This document shows, in pieces, positions 1-8,340 of a DNA stretch of 46,273 nucleotides. Location: positions 1 to 46,273 of the forward strand of contig NZ_SCVH01000099.1 of assembly GCF_004296935.1 (NCBI RefSeq), read 5' to 3'. A model generated the notes under the pieces. That model did no database searches and had not been told where the DNA came from. It was given only the letters and a program-made list of their open reading frames with translations. The DNA is from Reyranella sp. (GTDB lineage Bacteria; Pseudomonadota; Alphaproteobacteria; Reyranellales; Reyranellaceae). The first letter of the stretch is position 1. Each line of letters starts with the position of its first letter. The translations under genes and the position numbers were made by a program.

Positions 1-11
1 ATCGGCCTCTT

Positions 12-67
12 CCTCCTCCCCCGTCTGCGGGGGAGGTGCCCCGTCTTTCGGGGCGGAGGGGGTCGGA
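12..67. repeat. Double-hairpin dispersed repeat, copy 1
   Basis: Two adjacent GC-rich hairpins (CCCCCG..CGGGGG, then GCCCCG..CGGGGC) followed by GGAGGGGGTC. The same arrangement recurs at 12905-12961 and 15125-15180. It lies in non-coding DNA and looks like a REP-type intergenic repeat. Its function is unknown. Confidence 0.7.
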
Positions 68-71
68 CTCC

Positions 72-212
72 GGGCCCAACTTCGGGCCCAACACTCCCAC
101 GTTTCAGGTGGGCCCGCCGGGACGGGCAAAATCCCGTATTCATTGGCTTTCCGGCGCGCGGAGAGCCGATATTCTGTCGGTCGAGTTGGGCCAGTTTTGA
201 AAAGTTGGGCCA
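72..212. repeat. 141-bp inverted-repeat (MITE-like) element, copy 1
   Basis: The left end GGGCCCAACTT (72-82) plus GGCCCAA (85-91) is complementary to TTGGGCC (186-192) plus AAGTTGGGCC (202-211). The whole element therefore folds into one long stem with a 9-nt bulge. The second copy at 21894-22034 has the same length, the same ends and a similar core (ACACTCCCA..TTCAGGTGGGCC). It begins 10 nt after the stop codon of the minus-strand aldo/keto reductase, so it may act as a 3'-end hairpin for that transcript. Confidence 0.7.
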
Positions 213-222
213 GCAGAAGGGC

Positions 223-1137
223 TCAGGTGCCGATCGCCGCCACCATCTTCTTCAGCAGCGCCGCATCGGGATAGACGCCGAAGCCGGCCTGCACGTTGTC
301 CTTCATGTGCTCGGGCTTGCCGGTGCCGGGAATGACGCAGGTGACGGCTGGGTTCGCGAGAACGAACTTGAGCAGGAGCTGCGCCCAGCTCGCACAGCCG
401 ATCTCGCCCGCCCAGTCGGGCAGCTTGCGGCTGAGCATCTTGCGCAGGAGCCCGCCGCCGCCGAACGGCTGGTTCACCAGAACCGCAATGCCGCGCTCGG
501 CGGCGAGCGGCAGCAGGCGGCGTTCGACCGCGCGATCGTCGAGCGCATAGTTGAGCTGCACGAAGTCCCACTTCTCGGCCCGCAGCACCGCCTCGAGTTC
601 GTCGTGGGCGCTTTGCGTGTAATGCGTGACGCCCATCAGGCGGATGCGGCCCTCGGCTTTCCAGGCACGCAGGGTCGGCAGGTGGGCCCGCCAGTCGAGA
701 AGATTGTGGATCTGCATCAGGTCGATGCGATCCGTCTTGAGCAGCCGCAGCGACTGGCGCATCTGGGCGATGCCGTTGTCGTGGCCCGACGTCCAGACTT
801 TGGTGGCGATGAAGGCCTTGTCGCGCGTCTTGGCGGCGGCCAGCAGGTCGCCCACCACGGCCTCGGCCGAGCCGTACATCGGCGAGGTGTCGATAGTCGA
901 GCCGCCGGCCTCGAACAGGATGCGCAGCACCTCGGCCAGCGGTGCGCGGTCCTCCGGCTTGGCGCCGACATCGAAGGTCCGCCAGGTGCCGCAGCCGACG
1001 ACCGGCAGCATCTCGCCATTCGACGGTATCTTGCGTTGATGCATGCGTGCTCCCGGAGCTGTCTGCGCGACGCTCCGCCCCGCGGTCAACACGGCAGCGC
1101 CGGCGATCCCGAGGAAGGTGGAGCGTGTCAGGGTCAT
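223..1137 (-). CDS. Aldo/keto reductase, probably exported
   Basis: A 304-aa NAD(P)H-dependent oxidoreductase of the aldo/keto reductase superfamily, which reduces carbonyls to alcohols; the substrate is unknown. The catalytic tetrad is visible as Asp83, Tyr88 (TIDTSPMYGS), Lys113 (IATKV) and His144 (MQIHNLL). Residues 1-26 form a hydrophobic leader (TRSTFLGIAGAAVLTAG..SVAQ). It resembles a Tat leader but lacks the second arginine, so Sec export or a degenerate Tat signal are both possible. I chose the ATG at 1137 because GAGG lies 5-6 nt upstream; a GTG two codons earlier is an alternative. The gene stands alone, and its stop codon is followed closely by the inverted-repeat element at 72-212. 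Confidence 0.88.
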   Translation of the reverse strand: MTLTRSTFLGIAGAAVLTAGRSVAQTAPGARMHQRKIPSNGEMLPVVGCGTWRTFDVGAKPEDRAPLAEVLRILFEAGGSTIDTSPMYGSAEAVVGDLLAAAKTRDKAFIATKVWTSGHDNGIAQMRQSLRLLKTDRIDLMQIHNLLDWRAHLPTLRAWKAEGRIRLMGVTHYTQSAHDELEAVLRAEKWDFVQLNYALDDRAVERRLLPLAAERGIAVLVNQPFGGGGLLRKMLSRKLPDWAGEIGCASWAQLLLKFVLANPAVTCVIPGTGKPEHMKDNVQAGFGVYPDAALLKKMVAAIGT

Positions 1138-1342
1138 GATCACCTCGAGCTCACACTAGGAAGATTGAACATTAGTGTCACATTCTTCCACGACCGGGCA
1201 TCGCCACAAATTCTGAAAGGATCTTCCGCCATATTGACGCCGCATGCGCAGTCTCTGCTGCGCGTCGAGGAAGGTTTGGCAATCACGACCATTGCCGGAT
1301 CGCTGGAGTGGCACCATCTCAGGGAAGACCAGGGAGAACACC

Positions 1343-1543
1343 ATGTCCGAACCCTTCGTCGTCGAAGTCTGGGGCGAGCCTGCGGGCATCGTCCTCAGGG
1401 AAGGCAACGCCTTCCGCTTCCATGCGGTCGCCCGTCGGTTCTTTGAACTCGACGGTGTGCAATTCACCACGCCCGGCCATGCCAAATTGGCCGCTGCGCG
1501 TCTGCAGCCCGCGCCGGCAGCCGAGGGGACGGCAGCGCCATAG
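1343..1543 (+). CDS. Small hypothetical protein (66 aa)
   Basis: A 66-aa protein beginning MSEPFVVEVWGEPAGIV, with no family that I recognise. An AGGGAGA ribosome-binding site precedes the ATG by about 5 nt. The N-terminal half (VVEVWGEPAGIVLREGNAFRFHAV) reads like a small beta-rich domain, and the C-terminus is Ala/Pro-rich. It lies 50 bp upstream of the dehydratase gene on the same strand, so the two may be co-transcribed. The reading frame is open further upstream, but only this start has a clear ribosome-binding site. Confidence 0.6.
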   Translation: MSEPFVVEVWGEPAGIVLREGNAFRFHAVARRFFELDGVQFTTPGHAKLAAARLQPAPAAEGTAAP

Positions 1544-1593
1544 CTTGACCGCGGACGCGCCAGTGTATTCCCTCGGGGCCGGAGGGAATACCA

Positions 1594-3336
1594 ATGACCG
1601 GCACCAAAAGAAAGAAACCTGCTGACCTGCGCAGCGCCCGCTGGTTCGCGCCCGACGATCTGCGCGCCTTCGGCCACCGCTCGCGTGCCATGCAGATGGG
1701 CTACGCGCCGGAGGAATGGGCCGGCAAGCCGGTCATCGCCATCCTGAACACCTGGTCGGACGCCCAGCCCTGCCACATGCACTTCAAGAGCCGGGTCGAC
1801 GACGTGAAGCGCGGCATCCTGCAGGCCGGCGGCTTCCCGATGGAGCTGCCGGCGCTGTCGCTGTCGGAAAGCTTCCTGAAGCCGACCACCATGCTCTACC
1901 GCAACCTGCTCGCCATGGACGCCGAGGAGCTTTTGCGCGGGCACCCCGTGGACGGGGTCGTGTTGATGGGCGGCTGCGACAAGACCACGCCGGCGCTGCT
2001 GCTGGGCGCCATCAGCATGGGCCTGCCCACGATCTACCTGCCGGCCGGGCCGATGTTGCGCGGCAACTGGAAGGGCAAGGTGCTGGGCTCCGGCTCCGAT
2101 GCCTGGAAGTACTGGGACGAGCGCCGCGCCGGCAAGATCTCCGACGCCGACTGGGTCGATGTCGAGGCCGGCATTGCGCGGAGCTATGGCACCTGCATGA
2201 CCATGGGCACCGCCGCCACCATGATGGCGATGGCCGAGACGCTGGGCATGACCCTGCCCGGGGCGTCGTCGATTCCGGCGGCCGACGCCAACCACATCCG
2301 CATGAGCGCCGAAACCGGCCGCCGCATCGTCGAGATGGTGTGGGAGGATCTTACGCCCAAAAAGATCATGAGCCGGGAAGCGTTCCTGAACGCCATCACG
2401 GTCGCCATGGCCGTGGGCTGCTCGACCAACGCCATCATCCATCTGATCGCGATTGCGCGGCGTGCTGGCCAGGACATCGGCCTGGATGATTTCGAGCGGG
2501 CCAGCCGCAAGGTGCCGGTGATCGCCAACATCCGGCCTAGCGGTGACAAGTATCTGATGGAGGACTTCTTCTATGCCGGCGGCCTGCCCGGCCTGATGGA
2601 GCAGATCCGCGGCCAGCTCCATCTCAAGGCCATGACCGTCACCGGCAAGACCCTGGGCGAGAACATCAAGGGTGCCGAGATCTACAACGACGACGTCATC
2701 CGCACCGTGAAGAATCCGATCTATAAGGAGGGCGCGCTGGCGGTGCTCAAGGGCAACCTCGCGCCCGACGGCTGCGTGATCAAGCCTTCCGCCTGCGCAC
2801 CGAAATTCCTGAAGCACACCGGCCCGGCCCTGGTGTTCGACGACTACCCTTCGATGAAAGCGGCGATCGACCGTGACGATCTCGATGTCACGGAAGATAC
2901 CGTGTTGATCCTGCGCAACGCCGGACCGCAGGGCGGGCCCGGCATGCCGGAGTGGGGCATGCTGCCGATCCCGAAGAAGCTGGTGAAGCAGGGCGTGCGC
3001 GACATGGTGCGGCTCTCGGACAGCCGCATGAGCGGTACCAGCTACGGCGCCTGCATCCTGCACGTCTCGCCGGAATCCTACATCGGCGGTCCGCTGGCGC
3101 TGGTGAAGACCGGCGACATGATCTCGCTCGATGTCGACAAGCGCACCATCAACATGAACGTTTCGGACAAGGAACTCGCCAGGCGCCGCGCCGCCTGGAA
3201 GAAGCCCGAGCCGCGCTATGAACGCGGCTACGGCTGGATGTTCACCAGGCACATCAAGCAGGCCAACGAAGGCTGCGACTTCGATTTCCTCGAGACGAGC
3301 TTCGGCGCGCCCGTCGTCGAACCGTCGATTTACTGA
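1594..3336 (+). CDS. IlvD/Edd family dehydratase, L-arabinonate dehydratase-like
   Basis: A 580-aa [Fe-S] dehydratase that removes water from a 2,3-dihydroxy acid or aldonate to give a 2-keto-3-deoxy acid. The three cluster cysteines are Cys60 (SDAQPCHMH), Cys128 (MGGCDKT) and Cys201 (SYGTCMTMGTA). From memory, their spacing matches the sugar-acid dehydratases such as Rhizobium L-arabinonate dehydratase (C59/C127/C200). The catalytic serine region SDSRMSGTSYGACILH is present near the C-terminus. The next gene encodes an RraA/HMG-aldolase-like protein that could split the keto acid, which supports sugar-acid catabolism over branched-chain amino acid synthesis. Substrate specificity cannot be read from the sequence. 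Confidence 0.9.
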   Translation: MTGTKRKKPADLRSARWFAPDDLRAFGHRSRAMQMGYAPEEWAGKPVIAILNTWSDAQPCHMHFKSRVDDVKRGILQAGGFPMELPALSLSESFLKPTTMLYRNLLAMDAEELLRGHPVDGVVLMGGCDKTTPALLLGAISMGLPTIYLPAGPMLRGNWKGKVLGSGSDAWKYWDERRAGKISDADWVDVEAGIARSYGTCMTMGTAATMMAMAETLGMTLPGASSIPAADANHIRMSAETGRRIVEMVWEDLTPKKIMSREAFLNAITVAMAVGCSTNAIIHLIAIARRAGQDIGLDDFERASRKVPVIANIRPSGDKYLMEDFFYAGGLPGLMEQIRGQLHLKAMTVTGKTLGENIKGAEIYNDDVIRTVKNPIYKEGALAVLKGNLAPDGCVIKPSACAPKFLKHTGPALVFDDYPSMKAAIDRDDLDVTEDTVLILRNAGPQGGPGMPEWGMLPIPKKLVKQGVRDMVRLSDSRMSGTSYGACILHVSPESYIGGPLALVKTGDMISLDVDKRTINMNVSDKELARRRAAWKKPEPRYERGYGWMFTRHIKQANEGCDFDFLETSFGAPVVEPSIY

Positions 3337-3346
3337 GGACAGCAGC

Positions 3347-4063
3347 ATGGCCTTGAAGCCCGAGACCCGCGACAAGCTGAAAACCATCAGCACCGCTACC
3401 GTTGCCACCGCCCTGTTCAAGCGCGGCTTTCGCAACCAGTTCATCCAGGACGTGCATCCGCTGTCGCCCGTCCAGCCCGTGCTGGTGGGCGAGGCCTTCA
3501 CGCTTCGCTACATGCCCGCGCGCGAGGATCTGAACCAGCTCGCGGTGTTCCGCGACCGCGGCCATCCGCAGCGCAAGGCGATCGAGGATTGTCCGCCCGG
3601 CGCCGTCATGGTGATGGACAGCCGCAAGGATGCGCGTGCCGCCTCGGCGGGTTCTATCCTGGTGACGCGACTGATGAAGCGCGGCGTCGCGGGCGTGGTC
3701 ACCGACGGCGGCTTCCGAGATTCGGCCGAGATCGCGCGGCTGGGTTTCCCGGCCTATCACCACCGTCCCAGCGCGCCGACCAACCTCACGCTCCATCAGG
3801 CGATCGACATCAATGTGCCGATCGGCTGCGGCGACGCTCCGGTCTTTCCCGGCGACGTGATCCTGGGCGACAGTGACGGCGTCATCGTCATCCCCGCCAA
3901 CATCGCCGACGAGGTCGCCGAGGAGGCGTACGAGATGACGGCGTTCGAGGATTTCGTCACCGAGCAGGTGACCGGCGGCATGGGAATCTACGGCCTCTAT
4001 CCGGCGACGAACGAGCAGACCATGGTCGATTTCGCGGCCTGGCGGAAAATCAAAGGGCGTTAG
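3347..4063 (+). CDS. RraA-like / HMG aldolase family protein
   Basis: A 238-aa member of the RraA/4-hydroxy-4-methyl-2-oxoglutarate aldolase family. These are class II, metal-dependent pyruvate aldolases or decarboxylases, often misnamed ribonuclease regulators. The signature GVAGVVTDGGFRDSAEI carries the Arg-Asp pair used for substrate and metal binding, and GCGDAPVFPGDVILGD matches the conserved C-terminal half. The start ATG lies 10 bp after the dehydratase stop, so the two genes form an operon. Cleavage of the keto acid made by the dehydratase is the likely role, by inference from context. Control of RNase E is unlikely because those proteins are shorter (about 160 aa). Confidence 0.82.
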   Translation: MALKPETRDKLKTISTATVATALFKRGFRNQFIQDVHPLSPVQPVLVGEAFTLRYMPAREDLNQLAVFRDRGHPQRKAIEDCPPGAVMVMDSRKDARAASAGSILVTRLMKRGVAGVVTDGGFRDSAEIARLGFPAYHHRPSAPTNLTLHQAIDINVPIGCGDAPVFPGDVILGDSDGVIVIPANIADEVAEEAYEMTAFEDFVTEQVTGGMGIYGLYPATNEQTMVDFAAWRKIKGR

Positions 4064-4075
4064 AGAGGAAACAGG

Positions 4076-4627
4076 ATGATCAAGCGTAAGCAGCGTATTC
4101 CGATGCGCGACCTCGCGACCATGGCGGCCGAGGACCGCGAGACCGTCGAGAAGAACGCGATGGGGGGCCAGATCTTCAACATCTTCAAGGTGCTCGCCCA
4201 TCACCCGAAGCTGGTGAAGCGCTGGACGCCTTTTGCCGGGCACGTGCTCGGCAAGCAGACCCTGCCGTTCCGCGACCGCGAGCTCCTGATCCTGCGCATC
4301 GGCTGGTTGAACCAGGCCGAATACGAATTCGCCCAGCACGAGCTGATCGCGAAGAAGGGCGGCGTCACCGACGCCGATGTCGAGAACATCAAGAAGGGGC
4401 CGAAGGGCACCTGGAGCGAACATGAGGCGGCGCTGATGCAGGCCGCCGACGACCTCTACGAGAATTCCGTCGTCTCCGACGGCACCTGGGCGGTTCTTTC
4501 GAAGAAGTATTCGACCGAGCAGCTCATGGACGTGGTCTTCACCATCGGCCAGTACAATCTCGTCTCGTGGGCGCTCAACAGCTTCGGCGTGCCGCTCGAC
4601 GACTTCCTGCCGGGCGCGAAGAAGTAG
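4076..4627 (+). CDS. Carboxymuconolactone decarboxylase (AhpD-like) family protein
   Basis: A 183-aa all-helical protein of the CMD/AhpD superfamily. The core motif FRDRELLILRIGWLNQAEYEFAQHE is typical; it lacks the CxxC pair of peroxidase-type AhpD, so a hydrolase/decarboxylase-like or unknown role is more likely than peroxide reduction. It starts 12 bp after the RraA-like gene behind GAGAGGAAACAGG, so it is the third gene of the dehydratase operon. The C-terminal segment (LMDVVFTIGQYNLVSWALNSFGVPLDD) is also characteristic of the family. The substrate is unknown. Confidence 0.82.
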   Translation: MIKRKQRIPMRDLATMAAEDRETVEKNAMGGQIFNIFKVLAHHPKLVKRWTPFAGHVLGKQTLPFRDRELLILRIGWLNQAEYEFAQHELIAKKGGVTDADVENIKKGPKGTWSEHEAALMQAADDLYENSVVSDGTWAVLSKKYSTEQLMDVVFTIGQYNLVSWALNSFGVPLDDFLPGAKK

Positions 4628-4633
4628 CGCGAG

Positions 4634-5095
4634 TTGGTCATCGGCATCCTCTTCGTCTGCACGGGCAACACCTGCCGGTCGCCGATGGCGGTTGGCGTGA
4701 TGCGGAGCCTCGTACGTCGTGCGGGAGTGGAGCATGCCGTCCAGATCGGCTCCGCCGGCACCGGCGTCCGCCACGCCGGCCAGCCGCCGAGCCCGCTTGC
4801 CCTGAAAGCTGCCGCTTGTTGCGGCCACGACATCGCCGGCCATCGGTCACGCCCGCTGACAGCGGACGATATCGCCCGTTTTACCCATCCGTTGGCGATG
4901 GCGCAGACGCACCTCGCCGCGCTGCGCGCCCTGGCGCCGCCGGGCCTCGCCGAACGGCCGCGGATGTTCGGCGACCACGACGTCGCAGATCCCCACGGCG
5001 GCTCCGCCCAGGATTACGAGCGTGCTCTCGACCTCATCGAGGCCGGCTGCGTCGGCCTGCTTGCCCACCTGCGCGCGACCCTGGAGAAGAGCTGA
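4634..5095 (+). CDS. Low-molecular-weight protein-tyrosine phosphatase family
   Basis: A 153-aa cytoplasmic phosphatase of the LMW-PTP family. The P-loop C-x5-R-S is present at residues 9-16 (FVCTGNTCRSP), with the nucleophile Cys9 and Arg15. The general-acid Asp lies in the ADPHGGS motif near residue 119, equivalent to the usual DPxGG. The only start that keeps the P-loop near the N-terminus is a TTG at 4634, 6 bp after the preceding stop, so translation probably depends on coupling. LMW-PTPs usually dephosphorylate tyrosine kinases of polysaccharide export; no such genes are nearby, so the partner is unknown. Confidence 0.85.
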   Translation: MVIGILFVCTGNTCRSPMAVGVMRSLVRRAGVEHAVQIGSAGTGVRHAGQPPSPLALKAAACCGHDIAGHRSRPLTADDIARFTHPLAMAQTHLAALRALAPPGLAERPRMFGDHDVADPHGGSAQDYERALDLIEAGCVGLLAHLRATLEKS

Positions 5096-5115
5096 TCGCG
5101 GCCGTCTCGGCGCGG

Positions 5116-6414
5116 TCAGAACTCCATCAGGTTGTCGCGGAAGTGCTTGTGGGCATAGGCCTTGCGCGTGAGGCCACGCCGCTGCAGCTCCGGCACCAGC
5201 CCGTCGCAAACTTCCATGATGTAGCGCCGGTCGAAATAAGCGTTGAACAGCAGGAAGCCGTCGCCGCCCACCTCCTGCATGATGTCCTGCATCAGGCCGG
5301 CCACATGGTCCGAAGTGCCGACCAGGTCGACGCCCTGGCGGCTGTTGGACCCCTCGGCCAGGGAGCGCGGTGTCTTGCCGATCCATTTGGCGAGCGAGGA
5401 CTGATGGCCGTTGGTGCTGAGTTCGGGCAGCGGCTCGTCGAGCGGAAACTTCGAGAAATCGATGTTGGTGAGGCGCGACATGCCCGAGAGCTGCAGGTCG
5501 AGATGCCGGCCCGACTCCTCCTGCTGCAGACGCCTTCTGTCGCGGGCTGCCTCCATCGTGGTGTCGACGATCGGGTAGGCCAGGAACAGCACCTTGATCG
5601 TGTCCGGATCGCGCCCGTACGCCGCCGCCCGCCGGCGCACATCCTCGCGGAAGGTCTTCATGCCTTCGACGGTGATGGCGTTGGTGATGATCGTGTCGGC
5701 CCACTTGGAGGCAAAGTCCTGGCCGCGCGGCGAACCGCCGGCCTGGCAGATCGGCACACGGCCCTGGGGCGAACGTGGCGCGTTCAGCGGCCCGCGCACC
5801 TTGAAATATTTCCCCGCGTGGTTGATCGGATGGACCTTGGAGCCATGCGCGAACATCGGCGTCTCGCGGTCCAGCACCACGGCGTCCGGCTCCCACGACT
5901 CCCACAGGCGTGTCACGACATCGGCAAACTCATCGGCCACGTCGTAGCGCTCGTCATGCGGTCTTTGCCCCACATGCCCGTAGTTCTCGGCGGCGCCGTC
6001 GTTGCTGCCGGTGACGCAGTTCCAGCCGATCCGTCCCTCGGTCACGTGATCGAGCGTGTTGACCAGCCGGGCCATCAGGTAGGGCGGGTATTCGCTGGTC
6101 GACAGCGTCGGCACCAGGCCGAGACGGCTCGTCGCCTGGGCGAGGTACGAAACAAGCACCGCGGGATCGAGCTTGGGTGTGCTGGCGGCGTATTTCAGAT
6201 AGACGTCGTGCGAGCCCTTGTAGGTGTAGGGCACCATCGAGGAGTCCTCGATGATCATGTAGTCCATGCACGCCCGTTCCATGCTCCTGGCGAGATCGAT
6301 GAAGATGTCGGGCATCATCCAGCGCCCGAGGTCGCTGCCCGGCCATTGCGAGCGCCAGCTCTTGGGGCCGTAGCCTTGCGACAGGAACCAGGCGAGATGG
6401 AACGGCTTTGTCAT
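5116..6414 (-). CDS. LLM-class flavin-dependent monooxygenase (NtaA/SnaA/DszA type)
   Basis: A 432-aa FMNH2-dependent monooxygenase of the bacterial luciferase-like superfamily, nitrilotriacetate monooxygenase branch. Diagnostic stretches are YLAQATSRLGLVPTLST, VTEGRIGWNCVTGSND.AAENYG and PRSPQGRVPICQAGGSPRG. The family oxidises chelators, alkanesulfur compounds or heterocycles with reduced FMN from a separate reductase; no reductase gene is adjacent. It is followed tail to tail by the phosphatase gene at 4634. It lies 30 bp downstream of alanine dehydrogenase on the same strand, so read-through is possible. The substrate is unknown. Confidence 0.87.
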   Translation of the reverse strand: MTKPFHLAWFLSQGYGPKSWRSQWPGSDLGRWMMPDIFIDLARSMERACMDYMIIEDSSMVPYTYKGSHDVYLKYAASTPKLDPAVLVSYLAQATSRLGLVPTLSTSEYPPYLMARLVNTLDHVTEGRIGWNCVTGSNDGAAENYGHVGQRPHDERYDVADEFADVVTRLWESWEPDAVVLDRETPMFAHGSKVHPINHAGKYFKVRGPLNAPRSPQGRVPICQAGGSPRGQDFASKWADTIITNAITVEGMKTFREDVRRRAAAYGRDPDTIKVLFLAYPIVDTTMEAARDRRRLQQEESGRHLDLQLSGMSRLTNIDFSKFPLDEPLPELSTNGHQSSLAKWIGKTPRSLAEGSNSRQGVDLVGTSDHVAGLMQDIMQEVGGDGFLLFNAYFDRRYIMEVCDGLVPELQRRGLTRKAYAHKHFRDNLMEF

Positions 6415-6444
6415 GTCTCGGTTGCTTGCAAAAGCTCTGCCACC

Positions 6445-7566
6445 TTACGCGGCCGCCAGCACCCGCTCGATCGGGTTGAGGGGCAGGCCGAGGTCCGTCG
6501 CCACCGCCTCGAAAGTGATGGCGCCACCATGGACGTTGAGGCCGCGCCGCAGATAGACGTCGTCCTGCAGCGCCTTGCGCCAGCCCTTGTCGGCCAGCGC
6601 CAGCACGAACGGCAGGGTCGCGTTGTTGAGCGCAAAGGTCGAGGTGCGCGCCACCGCGCCCGGCATGTTGGTCACGCAGTAATGCACGACGCCCTCGTCG
6701 ACGTAGGTCGGCGATGCATGCGTCGTGGGCCGGCTGGTCTCGAAGCAGCCGCCCTGGTCGATCGCGATGTCGACGATGACCGAGCCCGGCTTCATGCGCC
6801 GCACCATGTCGCGGCTCACCAGTTTTGGCGCCGCGGCGCCCGGCACCAGCACCGCGCCGATCACCAAGTCGGCCTCGATCACCTCGTTCTCGATATTCTC
6901 GACCGTCGAGAACAGCGTGTGGAGCTGCGAGCCGAACTGCAGGTCGAGCTCGTAGAGCCGGTGCAGCGACTTGTCGATCACGGTGACATAGGCCTCCATG
7001 CCCATCGCCATGCGGGCGGCATTGGTGCCGCTGACGCCGCCGCCGATGATCACGACCTTGGCCGCCTTCACGCCCGGCACGCCGCCCAGCAGCACGCCCT
7101 TGCCGCCCTGTTCCTTCTCGAGGCAATGCGCGCCCACCTGGACCGACATGCGGCCGGCGACCTCGCTCATCGGCGCCAGCAGCGGCAGGCCGCCGCGCGC
7201 GTCGGTCACCGTTTCGTAGGCGATGCAGGTCGCCCCGGAGCGCAGCAGCCCCTCGGTCTGTCCCTTGTCGGCGGCGAGATGAAGGTAGGTGAACAGCACC
7301 TGGCCGGTGCGCAGCATCGCGATCTCCGCCGGCTGCGGCTCCTTCACCTTCACGATCATGTCGGCGCCCGCGAAGACCTCCACGGCGCTCGCCGCAACCG
7401 TGGCGCCCGCCCGCACGTAGTCGGCGTCGTCGATGCCGATGCCCGCGCCGGCGTTCTTCTCGACCACGATCTGGTGGCCGTGATGGAGGAGTTCCCGCAC
7501 GCTGCCCGGCACCAGGCCCACGCGGTATTCATGGGTCTTCACTTCCTTCGGAACGCCGATACGCAT
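6445..7566 (-). CDS. ald: Alanine dehydrogenase
   Basis: A 373-aa NAD-dependent enzyme that interconverts L-alanine with pyruvate and ammonium, normally a cytoplasmic hexamer. The N-terminus [20 protein letters not shown] contains the family signature with its active-site residues. [12 protein letters not shown] carries a further catalytic lysine, and [20 protein letters not shown] is the Rossmann NAD site. The length matches the family (about 370). The start is the ATG at 7566; an upstream open stretch has no family match. The monooxygenase gene follows 30 bp downstream. Its role is probably use of alanine as a carbon or nitrogen source. Confidence 0.95.
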   Translation of the reverse strand: MRIGVPKEVKTHEYRVGLVPGSVRELLHHGHQIVVEKNAGAGIGIDDADYVRAGATVAASAVEVFAGADMIVKVKEPQPAEIAMLRTGQVLFTYLHLAADKGQTEGLLRSGATCIAYETVTDARGGLPLLAPMSEVAGRMSVQVGAHCLEKEQGGKGVLLGGVPGVKAAKVVIIGGGVSGTNAARMAMGMEAYVTVIDKSLHRLYELDLQFGSQLHTLFSTVENIENEVIEADLVIGAVLVPGAAAPKLVSRDMVRRMKPGSVIVDIAIDQGGCFETSRPTTHASPTYVDEGVVHYCVTNMPGAVARTSTFALNNATLPFVLALADKGWRKALQDDVYLRRGLNVHGGAITFEAVATDLGLPLNPIERVLAAA

Positions 7567-7893
7567 TCTTACCCTTTCCGCGACGCCGCTGTCGCATGGA
7601 CAGACATGGCTAGCACTCCGGCGATTTCCCGGGAAGCCGCTCGCGGGCGGCTGGACCGCGCATCGGCAGCCCCGCGTACCGCCTGTGCGAGGGACCCGGT
7701 TGCAAGCCGGTCGCTCTGTCGCCCTGGGCGAGCACAACCGCCGGGATGAGTACCCCGAATATTGTTCACGTGAATTTTTCACGGGGCGCGAACGGTCAAA
7801 TCACGCTCTGCGAGCCTTCCGTCGTGAGAATGCATCTGTCGAGACCGAGGAGCGGCCTCGACGGACACACAAACCCGAACGCAGGAGGACACG
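7567..7893. other. 327-bp divergent intergenic region
   Basis: This non-coding gap separates the divergent ald and 93-aa genes, so it should hold promoters for both. A perfect 10-bp palindrome TTCACGTGAA lies at 7765-7774 in the only AT-rich part and could be a regulator site. AGGAGG at 7883-7888 is the ribosome-binding site of the gene at 7894. I see no convincing sigma-70 boxes or RNA gene. Confidence 0.4.
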
Positions 7894-8175
7894 ATGGCTT
7901 GGGAAGAACCCGCGGACTACGAACCCCGCCCTGACCTGAAGAACTATCTGGAGTCTCTCGGCCCGAAGATGAACACGCCGGAATTCGACATGGTGGTCTA
8001 CTGGCAGTGGGTCCACCGCAGCCTGCCCCAGTACAAGCGGACGCCCGAGAAAGCCTGGGCCGACCTCAGGATGACGCCTGAACACGCGCAGCTTGCCTTC
8101 GAGCGGAGGATCGTTCCCGAGGAAATCTACGATCTCGCCGTGGCGCGCGCCGAAGGCGGGGCAATGGTCGGATAG
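7894..8175 (+). CDS. Hypothetical protein (93 aa)
   Basis: A 93-aa soluble protein with no recognisable domain, beginning MAWEEPADYEPRPDLKNYL. It is rich in aromatic and charged residues (VVYWQWVHRSLPQYKRTPEKAW) and probably mainly helical. A strong AGGAGG site precedes the ATG by 5 nt, and codon use matches the surroundings, so it is very likely a real gene. It is followed after 165 bp by the GMC oxidoreductase on the same strand. Nothing indicates its function. Confidence 0.7.
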   Translation: MAWEEPADYEPRPDLKNYLESLGPKMNTPEFDMVVYWQWVHRSLPQYKRTPEKAWADLRMTPEHAQLAFERRIVPEEIYDLAVARAEGGAMVG

Positions 8176-8340
8176 GGGAACTGCACCTGGCCGGGCCACG
8201 GCATCGCGATCGCCGGACCTGGCTGATATTCCGGTGGTTTGCCGGGAAGCCGCAGATCGGCTGCGCTTGCCATCGCACCCTTGCCACGAAGTTCTGGCGC
8301 TGGTTTCCTTTGCCTTCCCGGGAAAAGGAATCCATGCGCC

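Noticed and set aside
72-212. Calling the 141-bp elements integron attC sites
   Set aside because: The end boxes fit RYYYAAC/GTTRRRY, but no integrase or cassette array is visible and the flanking genes are far apart. Kept only as an alternative explanation.
1156-3501. A 781-codon open frame on the minus strand opposite the dehydratase gene
   Set aside because: It is a high-GC shadow of the dehydratase codons, rich in His/Arg/Gly, with no ribosome-binding site or family resemblance.
4567-7749. A 1060-codon plus-strand open frame over the monooxygenase and ald genes
   Set aside because: It lies antisense to two clear genes and has low-complexity Arg/His/Ala composition typical of shadow frames.
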